64,000 bases of DNA from Pseudomonadaceae bacterium SI-3 (GCA_004010935.1 CP026511.1:1612001-1676000), one strand, 5' to 3'. Positions 8,020-16,766 are shown, counted from the stretch's first letter. Program-made: numbers and translations. Notes: a model not told the origin generated them from the sequence alone.

Positions 8020-8051
8020 GGAGAGATTTTAGAGTCCCTATCTCTCCGCCA
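8020..8051 (+). other. Attachment-site junction: tRNA-Ser 3' remnant with acceptor-stem match
   Basis: The sequence ends in ATCTCTCCGCCA, the 3' acceptor strand plus CCA of a tRNA-Ser, preceded by TAGAGTCCCT where a tRNA T-arm would read TCGAATCCCT. The D, anticodon and variable arms are missing. GGAGAGAT at 8020-8027 pairs perfectly with ATCTCTCC at 8040-8047, reproducing the acceptor stem. The natural reading is the chromosome-side att site of the element, the intact tRNA copy lying beyond the left edge of the window. No second copy of the 3' sequence was seen in 1-7920. Confidence 0.7.
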
Positions 8052-8060
8052 TTCTTCTAG

Positions 8061-8090
8061 AAGCCCCGTAATTTCATGATTACGGGGCTT
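8061..8090 (+). terminator. Rho-independent terminator of the original tRNA gene
   Basis: AAGCCCCGTAAT (8061-8072) and ATTACGGGGCTT (8079-8090) form a perfect 12-base stem with a 6-base loop, followed by a T-rich run (CTTCG-TTT). It lies 9 bases after the CCA of the tRNA remnant, as expected for the chromosomal tRNA's own terminator retained at the junction. Confidence 0.85.
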
Positions 8091-8280
8091 CTTCGTTTCT
8101 GCGATTTGGTTTGGTCTGGTGGAGCCATCGCTCCGCGACCGCCACCTCACCCTGCGTCGCCTCATCCTTTTCCGTGGCCGGTGCTAGAGTCGGACCAGAG
8201 CTACGCGCGCCTTTCTTCCGAGATGTCCCAGTCTGTTCAGATTGGCTTGCCAGAGAAGTTCTGGCGGCAGAACTATTTGT

Positions 8281-8308
8281 TTCTATACAAAATATAAATA
8301 CATATAAT
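8281..8308 (+). promoter_or_regulatory. Candidate sigma-70 promoter before the OsmC-family gene
   Basis: A very AT-rich patch in otherwise GC-rich DNA contains a perfect TATAAT at 8303-8308, with TTCTAT at 8281-8286 as a weak -35 at 16-base spacing. It lies 124 bases upstream of the GTG at 8432. The rest of 8091-8431 shows no gene; open frames there lack ribosome sites and read as noise. Confidence 0.35.
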
Positions 8309-8431
8309 ATAGTTCGTGCACGTTATCGGCGGGATACGAAAAGCGTTGTCAGGCACGCGTTCGGTGGGTTCGCGGTTCATCATCAGCCGCACGCCAGGCG
8401 CTCAAAGCTCTTTTCTCAGGGACATAACCAC

Positions 8432-8863
8432 GTGAAGACCATCAGTGTTCAAGGCAGCATGGGTAACGGCTTTGCAATCGAAGTGGCTTGCGGCAATCAC
8501 CGAGTACTCATTGATCAGCCGCGCGCCGCGTTCGGTACTGATACCGGGCCGAGCCCTTTGGAGCTGGTCTTGGCGGCGCTTGCGGGGTGCTTCGGAACGA
8601 TCGGTCGTTTCCTCGCCCACCAGCGCAAGGTGGAGCTGCGTGGCATGCGCTTCGAAGTCGAGGCGGACTACGATCCGGCCGGGTTGCTCGGGCGGGACAC
8701 CAGCGTGCGGCCGGGCTTCGAGGAAGTGCGTCTTCGGGTGGATATCGATGCTGACATGACGCTGGAGCAAAAACAGGAATTCCTCGCCGAGGTAGAGCGC
8801 CGGTGTCCGTTGGCAGACAACCTGCTGCGTGGCACGCGTCTGCACAGCGAGTTGGCAGGCTGA
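8432..8863 (+). CDS. OsmC/Ohr-family protein
   Basis: This 143-residue protein has the OsmC-fold pattern: an N-terminal strand pair (NGFAIEVACGNHRVLID), then GPSPLELVLAALAGCFG, where the Cys corresponds to the first redox cysteine, and RRCPLADNLL, which supplies the second cysteine. These proteins reduce organic or fatty-acid hydroperoxides in the cytoplasm. I start at the GTG at 8432 behind CAGGGA; the frame stays open further upstream but that part is not protein-like. It is the first gene on the chromosomal side of the element and is transcribed alone. The exact subfamily (OsmC, Ohr or YhfA-like) is unsure. Confidence 0.85.
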   Translation: MKTISVQGSMGNGFAIEVACGNHRVLIDQPRAAFGTDTGPSPLELVLAALAGCFGTIGRFLAHQRKVELRGMRFEVEADYDPAGLLGRDTSVRPGFEEVRLRVDIDADMTLEQKQEFLAEVERRCPLADNLLRGTRLHSELAG

Positions 8864-9126
8864 GAGCTGAAGCCGAACACCCGCTAAAGCAAAGGGCAGC
8901 TGGGCGCGGAGGGCGCGGAGGGCGCTGAAGCGCTTTGGCGTAGTGGGCTGGACGGTTAGATAAATTGGTTTTTTCGGCGCTGGCGTGCGCGCCCCGTGCG
9001 GCAGCACATAGGTAATCCGCGGCAGCGCCGTAGCTGCCTGGTCGCAGGACGGTTCGATGATCGCCGGCCCTGTTGATTTTCGATTCCATTCATCGCATTC
9101 GGCCGCTAGGCCCCCAAGGAGTTTTT

Positions 9127-9672
9127 ATGCGCTATCTGTTGCCCTTGAGCTGTTTGGCGTTGAGCTTGTCTGCCCAAGCAGAGCCACTGGGTCCATTGAT
9201 CAGTGAGGGGATGGCACTCATTCCTCCATTTCAGCAGCAGCTGATGGCCACGGTGAAGTCCGCTGTGGAAAGTGGCGGACCGCAACAGGCGGTGCAGGCC
9301 TGCCAGCAAATGGCGCCGCAGATCACTGCCGAGCATAGCGAGGCGCCTTGGCGGGTGGGTCGCACGGCACTGAAGCTGCGCAACCAGGACAATGCCCCCG
9401 ATCCCTGGGAGCGCGCTGTGCTGGAGCAGTTTCAGCAGCGCGCTGCGGAGGGGGAGCCGCTGCAAAACATGTCGCATGCCGAAATGGTGGACGGTGAGTT
9501 TCGAATGATGAAGGCCATTCCCACTGGCGAGGCGTGTCTGGCCTGTCATGGTGGTTCGATCAAACCCGAGCTGGCGGCGCTGATTGACCAGTATTATCCC
9601 GAGGACGAAGCTCGGGGCTTCAAGCTTGCGGAGCTGCGGGGCGCTTTCACCCTCAGGCGCGCTGTCGACTAG
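9127..9672 (+). CDS. Periplasmic c-type heme protein (DUF3365/Tll0287-like)
   Basis: The 181-residue precursor starts MRYLLPLSCLALSLSAQA, a clear signal peptide ending before EPLG. Near residue 140 a single heme-attachment motif CLACH (C-x2-C-H) follows RMMKAIPTGEA. The arrangement matches the DUF3365 family, a sensor-like fold that often binds c-type heme. AAGGAG lies 5 bases before the ATG at 9127. It stands alone between the OsmC gene and a short leftward gene, so it may take part in electron transfer or redox sensing in the periplasm; the partner is unknown. Confidence 0.85.
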   Translation: MRYLLPLSCLALSLSAQAEPLGPLISEGMALIPPFQQQLMATVKSAVESGGPQQAVQACQQMAPQITAEHSEAPWRVGRTALKLRNQDNAPDPWERAVLEQFQQRAAEGEPLQNMSHAEMVDGEFRMMKAIPTGEACLACHGGSIKPELAALIDQYYPEDEARGFKLAELRGAFTLRRAVD

Positions 9673-9900
9673 CCGTCTGCTTTACTGACCTGCCCGTGGC
9701 CGCCCGGCTGCGGCGCACGGAGAATGTAGTCATGCATTCGGACAGCGTCTCCACATACAAGCTGTAGCATCCCGCCGCTTTGCTCATGCGCCGATGCGTC
9801 CTGCCACGCTGGCCAGTCCAGACGCCGGGTGTAACAAGGCTGATGCCGTCCACAGTCGCAGACGGCAACTCAGGTCGTCGCCAGCGCGATGGTCAGCCAA

Positions 9901-10161
9901 TCATCGTTTCTGCGAATCCTCTTCGTCATCTACGCGCTCGTCGTCTCCGTGAGCGTTTTCGATCGTGTCCTCGGTTAAACGTGGTTGCGGGTCTTCGCCG
10001 GTAGGGTTCTGGTAGCCATGTGCGCTTGCCTCGTTGTTGAGGTCCTGCTGGGCCTGGCTGTTGGTGTCGGCCGGCTCAGGCTCGGTCGGCTCCTGATTGG
10101 CCGATGCGGCGGTTGCTAGCAGGGCTAGTAACACTGATGAAGCGATGCTCAAGCTCTTCAT
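9901..10161 (-). CDS. Small acidic exported protein
   Basis: The 86-residue precursor begins MKSLSIASSVLLALLATAASANQ, a signal peptide with a good cleavage site at ASA. The mature part of about 65 residues is very rich in Glu, Asp, Gln and Asn (for example EPTEPEPADTNSQ and GDDERVDDEEDSQKR) and probably disordered. A GAGGG ribosome site precedes the start. No family is recognised. The gene diverges from the membrane protein at 10332. Confidence 0.65.
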   Translation of the reverse strand: MKSLSIASSVLLALLATAASANQEPTEPEPADTNSQAQQDLNNEASAHGYQNPTGEDPQPRLTEDTIENAHGDDERVDDEEDSQKR

Positions 10162-10331
10162 TTGATATCCCTCGACTGTTTGCGGGCTCCATGTTTCGGA
10201 CCTGCAGCGGCTGACGTTCGTTCGTGTCTGCTGCTGGACGGGCCGCGCATAGAGCGGTGCTTCCCGACAGGGGTGGGGCACCCAGTCGTATTTGGACTGT
10301 CTCAGCTGGGAATCACTTACCGAGACGCTAC

Positions 10332-10979
10332 ATGATCGATTGGTTAATGAAGAACCAGCAGCTCGTTTCGTTGCTGATCTCCTTGAGCACGCTTCTGGTG
10401 TGGATGTTCTATGCGCATTTGCTCCTGCGAAACTTCAGACGGCAGCGTCAGCCGAGCCTGCTTATCAATCGAGGCGCAGGCAAAGGGCTTGGCTCGCTTT
10501 GCATCATCTCCAACATGAGTGCCGAGCCGATGTTCATCAATCAGCTCGTGGTCTCGGTGGTGACGTCACGTGGGCCCTTGGAAGTGGACATCACCGACAT
10601 TCGCCAGAGCATGGAAGATGACGTGTCCCCCGACCTCGCCATCCACCAGACCACCCACCAGGGGCCGTTAAGCAGTGGTGATTTCATTCACGTCGGGACC
10701 TTTCAGGGTATGTTGCGGCGAGTTGCCGAGCTCAATGGCATCGAGCTTCAAGGCCATCAGCCCGTGGGTGACTGGCAGTTCCACTGCATGGAAATCCGCG
10801 CGGTGGCGTTTTACGGGCCAGAGCGCCACCCGCTGGGTGTGTTGCGCCGCTTCAAGCTGGGCGACCTCACCGATCCGGAATGCCGTCTGGTGCCGGAGAG
10901 CCCGTTCACCCACCAGCTGACCTCCTGGCGTGACCGTCGCCGGGTAAGGCGATGGCTATCGGAAGGGCTGGATGACTAG
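10332..10979 (+). CDS. Membrane-anchored protein of unknown function
   Basis: The 215-residue product has one N-terminal membrane segment (LVSLLISLSTLLVWMFYAHLL cut to about residues 9-30), then a basic stop-transfer stretch RNFRRQRQP and a cytoplasmic domain of about 170 residues with beta-rich character (SLLINRGAGKGLGSLCIIS). The pattern is common in pseudomonads as an uncharacterised protein. The ATG at 10332 is chosen because it lies directly before the membrane segment; the frame extends upstream without protein-like sequence. No operon partner is evident. Confidence 0.7.
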   Translation: MIDWLMKNQQLVSLLISLSTLLVWMFYAHLLLRNFRRQRQPSLLINRGAGKGLGSLCIISNMSAEPMFINQLVVSVVTSRGPLEVDITDIRQSMEDDVSPDLAIHQTTHQGPLSSGDFIHVGTFQGMLRRVAELNGIELQGHQPVGDWQFHCMEIRAVAFYGPERHPLGVLRRFKLGDLTDPECRLVPESPFTHQLTSWRDRRRVRRWLSEGLDD

Positions 10980-11175
10980 CCCTTCGCACGCATGGGCTTA
11001 AGCAGGCTGGAACTCCGCTTCGTTTCAAAGGTCACGTAGAACTGGCTTCTCAGCGCGTGTCGTAGCGATACGCCGGGTTTAAGCCGTGACATGCGCTGCG
11101 CAGCAGGACATTGCTGACGTGTAAACGATTGGACAGCTTGGTTTCGGCGAGGCTGCAGCACTAAGGGAATCGGTC

Positions 11176-12627
11176 GTGGAGATCAACCGGGTAAGCGCAA
11201 AGGACATCAACGAAGAGCACTATGAGTTGGTTGTAGTCGGGTCTGGTTTTGGTTCGAGCTTCTTTTTGACCGAAGCCTTGAAACACCTCACCGGGCGCGC
11301 ATTGATCCTAGAGTGGGGTGACTTCCATCCCTGGGATTGGCAGATCCAGACCCAGAGCAGTTCTGCCATCAAGCCGGACTCCACCTACGACAACCGCGGC
11401 GAAAAGCCCTGGAATACCACCATCGCCTTGGGCGGTGGAATGAATTGCTGGTATTCACAGACGCCTCGTTTGCATCCCAGCGATTTCGCCATTCGGACGC
11501 GCTACGGTGTCGGCAACGATTGGCCGCTGAGCTATGCCGAGCTCGAACCCTACTATTGCCAGGCCGAGCAGATCATGTCGATCGCGGGCGACCCAGACAT
11601 GACCCGAGTGTTGCCTCGCAGCCAACCCTTCCCCCAGCCTCCACATAAAGGCTCCTCCATTGACATGTTGATGAAGGAGGCCATGCCCGACCATCATTTC
11701 ATCATGCCGACCGGGCGTGCTCGGGTCGCGACCGGCACCCGAGGCGTCTGCTGTGCCAATGCCACCTGCAATCTCTGCCCGATGAACGCCAAGTTCACCG
11801 CGCAGAATGGCTTGGCCGAGCTGTACAGCCATCCCAAGGTAGATGTGTGCCTGAAGACCGAAGTGCGCACACTCGAATACCAAGGCAACATCATTAAGGG
11901 CGTCACAATCCGCTCCGATGGACAGGAGTTCAAAGTATTCGGTGATCTGTTCGTGCTGGGCGCCAATGCCATTCAGAGCCCGGCGATCCTGCTGCGTTCG
12001 GATATCAACTTTGGCGAAACCGGTATGGGTCTGCACGAGCAAGTGGGGGCCAACGTCGAGGTGTATCTCGATGGGCTGGGCAACTTCGATGGCAGCACGA
12101 TTACCACTGGCCTTAATTACTCGCTATACGACGGTGACTTCCGTAAGGAGCACTCGGCGTGCCTGGTCTACTTTGAAAATCGCTGGCCGTATGGGCTACG
12201 CCCAGAAATCGGACGCTGGAACCAGACGCTGCCGTTGATGCTGGTGAGCGAAGACCTGCCCAACGTCGAGAACCGGGTCGTCATCGACCCGCAGACAGGG
12301 CAGGCGATCATCGACTACCGCGGCGAGTCCGACTACGGCATGAAGGGGGTTCAGTACGGCCTCGATAGCCTGGAAAAATTGCTCGCGCCGCTGCCGGTTG
12401 AGTCGATCAACTTCAGGGAATGGCGTCTGACGGAATCGCACGTGCAGGGCACGTTGCGCATGGGGCAGGTGGATGACGGTTCGGTCGTCGATGGGCATAT
12501 GGTGCATCACAAGATGCGCAATCTTGTTGTCGTCGGTACTGCTACTTACCCGAGCTGCTCGCCGGCGAATCCCAGCCTGACGGCTGCCGCCTTGTCCATC
12601 CGTGCTGCCGACCTGCTTTATAGCTAA
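11176..12627 (+). CDS. GMC-family FAD-dependent oxidoreductase
   Basis: The 483-residue enzyme carries an N-terminal FAD-binding loop, VVVGSGFGSS (about residues 19-28), followed by GRALILEWG. The GMC signature region is ALGGGMNCWYS near residue 95, and the C-terminus has VVVGTATYPSCSPANPSLT with the flavin-contacting end. A cysteine-rich patch (GVCCANATCNLCP, about 190-202) is typical of GMC enzymes related to membrane alcohol/sugar dehydrogenase subunits and to cholesterol-oxidase-like proteins. The start is a GTG at 11176 behind AAGGGA. The next gene follows after 9 bases, so the two are an operon. Substrate unknown; likely an alcohol or polyol. Confidence 0.85.
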   Translation: MEINRVSAKDINEEHYELVVVGSGFGSSFFLTEALKHLTGRALILEWGDFHPWDWQIQTQSSSAIKPDSTYDNRGEKPWNTTIALGGGMNCWYSQTPRLHPSDFAIRTRYGVGNDWPLSYAELEPYYCQAEQIMSIAGDPDMTRVLPRSQPFPQPPHKGSSIDMLMKEAMPDHHFIMPTGRARVATGTRGVCCANATCNLCPMNAKFTAQNGLAELYSHPKVDVCLKTEVRTLEYQGNIIKGVTIRSDGQEFKVFGDLFVLGANAIQSPAILLRSDINFGETGMGLHEQVGANVEVYLDGLGNFDGSTITTGLNYSLYDGDFRKEHSACLVYFENRWPYGLRPEIGRWNQTLPLMLVSEDLPNVENRVVIDPQTGQAIIDYRGESDYGMKGVQYGLDSLEKLLAPLPVESINFREWRLTESHVQGTLRMGQVDDGSVVDGHMVHHKMRNLVVVGTATYPSCSPANPSLTAAALSIRAADLLYS

Positions 12628-12636
12628 GGATTGCCC

Positions 12637-13056
12637 ATGAAACGTCGTACGTTGTTGATTTCGTCCGCCGCCACACTGGGTCTGGTGGCAATCGGATCTG
12701 GCGCCTGGGTCTACGAGGACCGCCAGGTCTTCATTCCTCAGCTGCTGCAACGGCTGGTGGGAAACTTCCAGATGGATCCTGACGATCAGCGCAAATTCGT
12801 CGATGCGATGGCTGACCACTACGGCTCGGAGAAGCTGGCCGCATTGATGGGGCTCTACAAGATCCGCCAGCAAACCGGAGTGGGAACAGCCTACACTGAT
12901 CTTCGGGTCGACAACTTCGAGCGCCGCTTGTTAACGGATTTCATGGTTTCGACTGATTTTTTGCGGCAGCAGAACAAGACCAATCCCAAGGTTAGCTTTC
13001 TTGGCTACCGGTTGCCCTGCAGCAACCCTTACGCCCGGTTCGACGGGCTGGCGTGA
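12637..13056 (+). CDS. Small exported partner of the GMC oxidoreductase
   Basis: The 139-residue product begins MKRRTLLISSAATLGLVAIGSG, a signal sequence with twin arginines and a hydrophobic stretch, consistent with Tat export or a membrane anchor. The soluble part is helical and ends GYRLPCSNPYARFDGLA. Size, position and Tat-like leader resemble the small third subunits of gluconate/sorbitol dehydrogenases that escort the flavin subunit; this is inference. AAGGA precedes the ATG at 12637, 9 bases after the upstream stop. Confidence 0.65.
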   Translation: MKRRTLLISSAATLGLVAIGSGAWVYEDRQVFIPQLLQRLVGNFQMDPDDQRKFVDAMADHYGSEKLAALMGLYKIRQQTGVGTAYTDLRVDNFERRLLTDFMVSTDFLRQQNKTNPKVSFLGYRLPCSNPYARFDGLA

Positions 13057-13176
13057 GGTCATACGGTATCCGCCTGCCTCGTTGAGCCCGTCGGTCAATG
13101 GCCTTTGCAGTGTCATTCGATGGATCAAGTGACAGGCTGGGTGGCCCCCTCAATCCGTCTTTCCGGAGGCCTGTTC

Positions 13177-14178
13177 ATGCGCATCGCCGTCTTCAGTACC
13201 AAGCCCTACGATCGCACATTTCTCGACCAGGCCAACCAGGCGCACCAGCACCACCTGGTCTATCTGGACGCCCGGCTGACCGCGGAAACCGCGCCGCTAG
13301 CGGCGGGTTTCGCTGGCATCTGTGCCTTCGTTAACGACAAGCTCGACCGCGAGGTGCTGCAGCGCTTGCATTCCAGCGGTACGGAGCTCATCGCCCTGCG
13401 GTCGGCCGGTTTCAATAACGTCGACCTCGCCGAGGCGGAGCGGCTGGGCATGACGGTGGCGCGAGTGCCGGCATATTCGCCCCACGCGGTGGCAGAGCAT
13501 GCAGTGGCACTGGTGCTCGGGCTCAACAGGATGACCCATCGCGCCTATAACCGCGTGCGTGAAGGAAATTTCTCCCTCGATGGCCTGCTCGGTTTCGACC
13601 TGTACGGTAAGACGGTGGGCGTGATTGGGACCGGCAAGATCGGCCTTATCTTCGCCGACATCATGCATGGCTTCGGTTGCAGGGTGCTGGCTAGCGATCC
13701 GTTTCCCAGCGCCGATGCGAAGGAATTCGTCAGCTATGTGCCGCTGGAAAAACTGTTCGGCGAAGCGGACATCATTTCGCTGCACTGCCCGCTGACCCCG
13801 GAAACCAACCACCTGATCGATGCCGACGCGATTGCTCAGATGAAACCGGGCGTAATGTTGGTCAACACCGGCCGAGGCCGTGTGGTCGATACGCGCGCAG
13901 TCATCGAGGGTCTCAAGAGCGGAAGGATCGGTCGGCTGGGGCTGGATGTTTACGAGGAGGAAGAAAACCTTTTCTTCCAGGACCTTTCACAGCAGGTCAT
14001 CAGTGACGATTTGTTCATGCGCCTGACGACCTTTCCCAACGTGTTGATAACTGGGCATCAGGCATTTTTCACTGCGGAAGCGCTGACTAATATCGCCGAG
14101 ACTACGCTGGCGAATATCAGCGCCTTCGAGCAGGGTAGCGGTGCCCTGCATCGGGTGACCGCCGACAAGCTGGTGTAG
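13177..14178 (+). CDS. ldhA: D-lactate dehydrogenase (fermentative, NAD-dependent)
   Basis: This 333-residue cytoplasmic enzyme of the D-2-hydroxyacid dehydrogenase family reduces pyruvate to D-lactate. The NAD-binding site appears as [13 protein letters not shown] (about residues 144-156). The family signatures [13 protein letters not shown] and [13 protein letters not shown] follow. Catalytic Arg lies in [13 protein letters not shown], Glu near GLDVYEEE and His in ITGHQAFFT. Length and end match LdhA. I start at 13177, behind GGAGG. It appears to be a single-gene unit about 120 bases after the GMC operon. Confidence 0.93.
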   Translation: MRIAVFSTKPYDRTFLDQANQAHQHHLVYLDARLTAETAPLAAGFAGICAFVNDKLDREVLQRLHSSGTELIALRSAGFNNVDLAEAERLGMTVARVPAYSPHAVAEHAVALVLGLNRMTHRAYNRVREGNFSLDGLLGFDLYGKTVGVIGTGKIGLIFADIMHGFGCRVLASDPFPSADAKEFVSYVPLEKLFGEADIISLHCPLTPETNHLIDADAIAQMKPGVMLVNTGRGRVVDTRAVIEGLKSGRIGRLGLDVYEEEENLFFQDLSQQVISDDLFMRLTTFPNVLITGHQAFFTAEALTNIAETTLANISAFEQGSGALHRVTADKLV

Positions 14179-14229
14179 CCATCACGGTTCGCTTTGGCGC
14201 CTGGATTGCCAGGCGGAGCCCTAGCCGGA

Positions 14230-14397
14230 TCAGCGTGGGCTCTGCTCGCTGATCAGCATCCCGCATGCCACCTGATAAACCTGATTCCCACGTCTGATCG
14301 TCAGTGGCGCTCGTTCAGCAATCACCGCGCCGCTGTCTAGCATCCGTTCGATGTGGGTACGCAGTTGATGGTATTGCCTGGTGTATTCCCGATGCAT
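14230..14397 (-). CDS. Small protein of unknown function (55 residues)
   Basis: A short leftward frame begins at an ATG at 14397 with MHREYTRQYHQLRTHIERML, has an AGAGGG upstream, and ends with TGA at 14230. The sequence is balanced in composition, with an amphipathic N-terminal helix and a short strand region (TIRRGNQVYQVACG), which looks like a real protein rather than noise. No family is assigned. It is the only gene seen in 14179-14608. Confidence 0.5.
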   Translation of the reverse strand: MHREYTRQYHQLRTHIERMLDSGAVIAERAPLTIRRGNQVYQVACGMLISEQSPR

Positions 14398-14608
14398 CTA
14401 AGTCAGCCCTCTCAGCCATCTCGAGTTATTAGGCGTAGCGACCCAGTTACGACTCGCTAGAAGTCGATTTGTCCCTCCGTTCGTCGGAGAGTGGACGGGC
14501 AAAGCCTGGCTGCGACCGCTTAATGCAGCGATGGTATTCGCCCATTATCGCCGGTAGTATCAAAAGGCTATCGCTGCCGCGACGCTTTACTAAGGGTGAG
14601 CTAGACGC

Positions 14609-14830
14609 ATGAACGAACAAGCCATACCGGTGCTAATCACATTTCTCGCCGTTGCCGGTATCGCCGCGCTGTTGCTGCGTCGAGCGTTGACCCTCTCGAG
14701 TCTTCAGCGCAACGCGAAGGAAGCACAACCAACCCAAGCGAAGGTTACTCGTCTCAACTCCGAGCCGACCAATAGTCCCATCGACAGGCACGGCGCGGCG
14801 ATACGCCCGACCGGGTCAGCTCTGGAATAG
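14609..14830 (+). CDS. Small single-pass membrane protein
   Basis: The 73-residue frame begins MNEQAIPVLITFLAVAGIAALLLRR, one membrane segment with a basic stop, followed by a polar tail likely to be disordered. An AAGGGTGAG stretch lies upstream of the ATG. Its end overlaps the AraC-family gene tail-to-tail by 15 bases. No function can be suggested. Confidence 0.5.
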   Translation: MNEQAIPVLITFLAVAGIAALLLRRALTLSSLQRNAKEAQPTQAKVTRLNSEPTNSPIDRHGAAIRPTGSALE

Positions 14831-15841
14831 CTGGCGCAGGCTACTCGGCGCTAGCCCGGTCCAGCGTTTGAACGAACGGCGGAAATTGGTGGTGTCGTTG
14901 AAGCGCAGGTAGCTCGCCACTTCATCATTGCTGTAGCCCTTCATTTGGTACAGGTACAGCGCTACATGCTTGCGTACCTGATCCAGCTGTTCCTGAAAGC
15001 CGGTGCCATGCTTGTGCAGTTTGCGCTTGAGCGAGGCGGGACTCATCTCGAAGGACTGGGCGACACGCTCCAGATTCAGCGGCTCTCGGATGTTCGCGTA
15101 GAGATGGTCGTACAGCTGATCGATAAAGCTGCCAGGCCAGCCAAGGCTCTCCAGCTGCGCGCAACTCGCCTGCTGCGCGACCTGCCCGGCGGTCGCCGAG
15201 GCGCCTGGCCAGGGCTTGTGCAGATATTCCAGCGGCAGGCTCATCATGGTCATCTGACTGGCGAAGGTCAGCTGCTCGCTCAGGTGCACCCAGTACTGCT
15301 CGACATGCCGCGGCTGCGGGTAGGCGAGGTGGAAGCGCCAAGGGAGGCGCTCGCCGGATAGCCGTCTGCTCATCGCCACCACGGCGGTCAGGCTGGCTTC
15401 GGTGAGGAACCGCTGCTGGTTACCGATACCACAGTTGTCGGTCCAGTACAGGTATGCCCTCCGCTCGTCGAGGAACAGCCGGGGCGTCAGTAGCGGACTG
15501 AGCAGGACGCGGAATTGCTGCAGCTGTTCCAGCGCCTGTTGCAAGGTGCAGGCATGGGTCAGCGCGTGGCTGACCTCGCCGTAGTGGCCGGGTAACAGGC
15601 GCTGGCCGAACAGAAAGCTGCTGTCGTCAGCCTCAAGCAAGCGCTGCGCGTTTCCGATTAAGGTCAGGAACTGCAGGGGACTGATCCGCGCCTGGCCACT
15701 GATGACGTCTTCATAGAACAGCCCACTACCACGCAGTAGCTGGTGGTTGTCGATCCCGCGTGACAGCGCCAGATCGATCAGCACGGCCGGCTGGTGATGA
15801 GCGGTGATGAAACGCGTGTCGCAATCGTAACCAGGGGGCAT
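14816..15841 (-). CDS. AraC-family transcriptional regulator
   Basis: The 341-residue product has the two-part layout of the AraC_N/arabinose-binding-like subgroup: residues 1-200 contain the ligand region (VLIDLALSRGIDNHQLL, FGQRLLPGHYGEVSHALTH), and residues 245-341 hold two helix-turn-helix units, EPLNLERVAQSFEMSPASL and GYSNDEVASYLRFNDTTNF with RRSFKRWTG. The start at 15841 has GAGGA upstream, overlapping the stop region of the GGDEF gene 11 bases away, so both are co-transcribed. Target genes are unknown; OruR/GbdR-type relatives regulate catabolism. Confidence 0.9.
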   Translation of the reverse strand: MPPGYDCDTRFITAHHQPAVLIDLALSRGIDNHQLLRGSGLFYEDVISGQARISPLQFLTLIGNAQRLLEADDSSFLFGQRLLPGHYGEVSHALTHACTLQQALEQLQQFRVLLSPLLTPRLFLDERRAYLYWTDNCGIGNQQRFLTEASLTAVVAMSRRLSGERLPWRFHLAYPQPRHVEQYWVHLSEQLTFASQMTMMSLPLEYLHKPWPGASATAGQVAQQASCAQLESLGWPGSFIDQLYDHLYANIREPLNLERVAQSFEMSPASLKRKLHKHGTGFQEQLDQVRKHVALYLYQMKGYSNDEVASYLRFNDTTNFRRSFKRWTGLAPSSLRQLFQS

Positions 15842-15851
15842 GGCCGTTTCC

Positions 15852-16766
15852 TCAGGCGCAGCGCGGCAGCTGCTGCTTGGTTTTGGCCAGGTTCAAATTG
15901 AGGCGTTTGAGCAGCTGTTCAGCATCCTCGTCGAACGCCATCACGGTCCCTGTGCTTGCACGGAGGTGTACCCGTTCGCCGTGCTGTGTTGTTTTGTGCG
16001 CCAGGCTGGCCACGGCCTGTTGCAGTTCATCTGCGATCATTCGGGCCTGGGTCTCACCCGTGTTTGGCAACACCGCCACGAAGCGATCCCCGGCCAAGCG
16101 GCAGAGTAGATCCTGACGGCGCAGATTGAGCAGCAGTAGCTGCGCCATGGCCTGCAAAACCGCATCCCCCTCTGCCTGGCCGTAGCGCTGATTGATTGTG
16201 TTGAAATCGTCCAGGTCCACGACCACCAGTGACAGTGGCTGCTGTTCCGCCTGGGCGTGACCGAGCGCCAGCTGCACCTGCTGGCGCAAGTATTCCGCGG
16301 CGCCCAATGGGGTCAGCTTGTCGAACAGGCGGTGCTCGCGGAATCCTTTCTCACGCTTGCTCATCTGCTGGCTGATGGCACGCTGTTCCTGGTTGAGGTG
16401 ATAAATGCCCAGCGTCAACAGCAGCAAACCGATGGGCATTGGCGCGGTCTCCAGCCAGTTGTCCCAGACGGCCAGCTCCGGCAGCTGGATGAACTCGTCC
16501 AGCGTGTCCATCCACCAGGAAAAGAACACGCAGGCCAGGCCCAGGGCGAGCAGCCGTGTCACACGACCGGCTGGACGGCTGTGCAGCAGCATGATCAGCC
16601 AGGCGAGCGCCAGCACGGCAGAGCCGCCTTCGCCGGCGACGTCCGTCCAGTTGATCTCCGCCCAGGTTTTGATCTGGCCGGTCGCCAGGTAGACCTGCAG
16701 ACCAAGATTGGCGACGAAAGCGAGGCCGAGCAGGGTGAGGGTGTGGAGTTTGAGCAGGGATTTCAT
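15852..16766 (-). CDS. Membrane GGDEF-domain protein with degenerate active site
   Basis: The 304-residue protein has four or five membrane segments in residues 5-140, a short linker helix, and a GGDEF domain from about 150. The domain keeps VVVDLDDFNTINQRYG and GDAVLQAMAQLL, but the signature reads LAGDRF instead of GGDEF, so two of five signature positions are changed. The usual catalytic acid at position 4 is replaced by Arg, so cyclase activity is doubtful; it may bind GTP or act as a sensor scaffold. The start at 16766 has GGAGA upstream. It is the first gene of a pair with the AraC regulator. Confidence 0.85.
   Translation of the reverse strand: MKSLLKLHTLTLLGLAFVANLGLQVYLATGQIKTWAEINWTDVAGEGGSAVLALAWLIMLLHSRPAGRVTRLLALGLACVFFSWWMDTLDEFIQLPELAVWDNWLETAPMPIGLLLLTLGIYHLNQEQRAISQQMSKREKGFREHRLFDKLTPLGAAEYLRQQVQLALGHAQAEQQPLSLVVVDLDDFNTINQRYGQAEGDAVLQAMAQLLLLNLRRQDLLCRLAGDRFVAVLPNTGETQARMIADELQQAVASLAHKTTQHGERVHLRASTGTVMAFDEDAEQLLKRLNLNLAKTKQQLPRCA

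Noticed and set aside
8111..8431. Upstream extension of the OsmC-family frame
   Set aside because: The frame is open but the sequence is not protein-like and runs through the AT-rich promoter patch; the GTG at 8432 starts the domain properly.
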